Positions 62,601 to 64,000 of a DNA stretch of 64,000 bases are shown here, piece by piece. A program made the position numbers and the translations under genes. The stretch lies in assembly GCF_027244095.1 (NCBI RefSeq), contig NC_069657.1, positions 7,822,001 to 7,886,000 on the forward strand, written 5' to 3'. Under the pieces are notes generated by a model. That model saw only the letters and a list, made by a program, of their open reading frames with translations, searched no databases and was not told the DNA's origin. The stretch's first letter is position 1; the number at the start of each line of letters is the position of its first letter. This DNA is from Hemicordylus capensis (Eukaryota > Chordata > Lepidosauria > Squamata > Cordylidae).

Positions 62601-62704
62601 AATGCAGATTGATAAGATAAGACTTGACACCGACTTGAAGGCACTTAATCAATCAATCAATCAATCAATCAATGGAACAAATGCAGATTGATAAGATAAG
62701 ACTT
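62560..62704 (+). repeat. Tandem duplication of the BovB tail with (ATCA)n
   Basis: Two units of about 65-75 bp, each accgact-gaaggcactt, (AATC)n, then tggaacaaatgcagattgat and aagataagactt. Unit 2 has more ATCA repeats. Confidence 0.85.
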
Positions 62705-64000
62705 TGATGAATTCACAGTCTTATCTGAATGGAAGAACAAATACTTTAAAGCTGCAACAAGCTTTTATTTAAATGAATGCTAAACAAAGGTTAACACAAT
62801 GAAGATTTTGAGTAAACCTTTTGGGATCACATGAAATAACAGTATCTTGTAACTCCAAAGGTGGGGGCGGGGTGTGATACATAATTATCAGTGGAATTGT
62901 GAAAGGATTTACTCTTATGATAACTTTGAGTAGTTAATCATATGCAATGCTGAGTGATTTCTTAGCCTGCAATGAGTACAGTCAACAGACCTATCCTGTC
63001 TATTGTAATACCAAGAAAGAATAGAAGGGCTTAAGAGGCCCCTGCAATATCTTTTGTTGATTGGTATTACTGCCAAGTTAAGGAAATGAAACTCGTGATA
63101 TTCTTCAAACTCAGAAGCAATTAAATCAGAGCTTCTTAGATCAGATCTGCATGAAGGAGATGCCCCGACAAGGAAAATGTTGGGAGTTGGGGATTTGCCG
63201 AGATATGGTCAACCACTGGAGATATAGTAGAATCCATGTCACACAGAACTGTAAAAATAAAGGAATGGTGAAATTTCTAACATTTTAGTTGTTGAGTACA
63301 TTTATATATTGCCAATTATTAGATGTCAAGGCAGTTTGCAAAGAGATGTATTTAGCATATATGAATAATATGTTGAATATAACATATTTGTTGAATAATA
63401 CTTATTGCTTATTGTTATTGTTATGTTAACTGATTAAAATGCTTAGGAAGAATAATTAATAATTCCATTATCAGGATATTATAATAAAGAAGAAGAATCT
63501 TTGTTTTAATAACCTATAGGAAGGATAGAAGAACATGAAGAATTGGTCCTGCTTTTAATCACCTCTCCTCACTTTAAATATTGAGGCTCTGAACAAACTC
63601 TTATTGTGAAATATATTTTGACTATGATTAGACATTACCAGAGGGAGATGCCTGCTAATTTTGAAGAACTGGAACTTGGACTTTGCCTCTTATGTTACCT
63701 TGAACAGGAAATTCAGCTACGACCCAGTTAGGTGCGATGTGAAAGCATGTTGCTGGAATTTGGCATGAAGCAGATACAGAAAGGAAGGGAATTTCTACAG
63801 TCAAGATTAATATGATTATGCATGAAGACATATGTAACATACACAGTGTAATCTTTGTATTAAGAGTAAAACTGAGAGGTATTAGAACTACTGGCTGACC
63901 TGCAGAGCAAGGGCGCAGGGGTGCAAGCAAGAGGGCAGCCTAAAAGCACTTTCCAACGAACTGCACTGGTGCAGTGGGGAAGGGGCAATCTTGGACCGCC
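62705..64000. other. Right end of window, nothing recognised
   Basis: AT-rich intron-like sequence with a short LINE-tail fragment at 63300-63345 (tatattgccaattattagat ... ggcagtttgcaaag). No exon or clear element. Confidence 0.4.

Noticed and set aside
1-64000. CRISPR array, operon, phage-like or other bacterial-type system
   Set aside because: No regular short spaced repeats or compact gene clusters. Spliced vertebrate genes and retroposons explain the window; the periodic repeats present are microsatellites and SINEs.

Overview
This is vertebrate nuclear DNA, most likely from a squamate reptile (a lizard). Two lines of evidence point there: three recognisable protein genes in a conserved vertebrate order, and a repeat fauna typical of squamates (tRNA- and 5S-headed Sauria-type SINEs, an ACA-type SINE, and CR1, L2-like, R4/Dong-like and BovB LINE pieces, plus hAT, Harbinger and TA-flanked MITEs and a Helitron). 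The sequence alone does not give the species.

Layout. 1-17178 (+): the last five coding exons of TBPL2 (TRF3), the TBP paralogue, covering nearly the whole saddle-shaped DNA-binding core. Its poly(A) signal is at about 17555. 17.6-20.3 kb: intergenic DNA with a complete non-autonomous hAT element, an interrupted SINE and an interleaved fold-back repeat. 20.26-20.86 kb: CpG island with the ATG14 promoter and first exon. 20530-47615 (+): the complete ten-exon coding sequence of ATG14 (Barkor), 1494 nt, 497 aa, with a 12.7-kb first intron, one GC-AG intron and a 3' UTR of about 3.4 kb ending near 51.0 kb. 57396-about 54.63 kb (-): the single coding exon of FBXO34 (711 aa) and its 3' UTR, converging tail to tail with ATG14. 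57.4-64 kb: probably the long 5' intron of FBXO34, since a good splice acceptor precedes the coding exon and no further exon is seen.

The order TBPL2-ATG14-FBXO34, with these orientations, matches the human 14q22 neighbourhood as I recall it. The three genes do unrelated jobs (oocyte transcription initiation, autophagosome initiation by PI3K complex I, and an SCF ubiquitin-ligase adaptor), so this is a syntenic block and not a pathway cluster.

I found no operon-like system, CRISPR array, free-standing RNA gene or unknown multi-gene system. The unusual content is in the repeats and their structure: a Helitron carrying a 155-bp-arm palindrome, an exon-derived 21-mer copied into a TBPL2 intron, two hAT MITEs stacked on one 8-bp target, an A-B-A'-B' fold-back, a SINE joining 5S and tRNA heads, and many nested insertions whose target-site duplications can be read directly.
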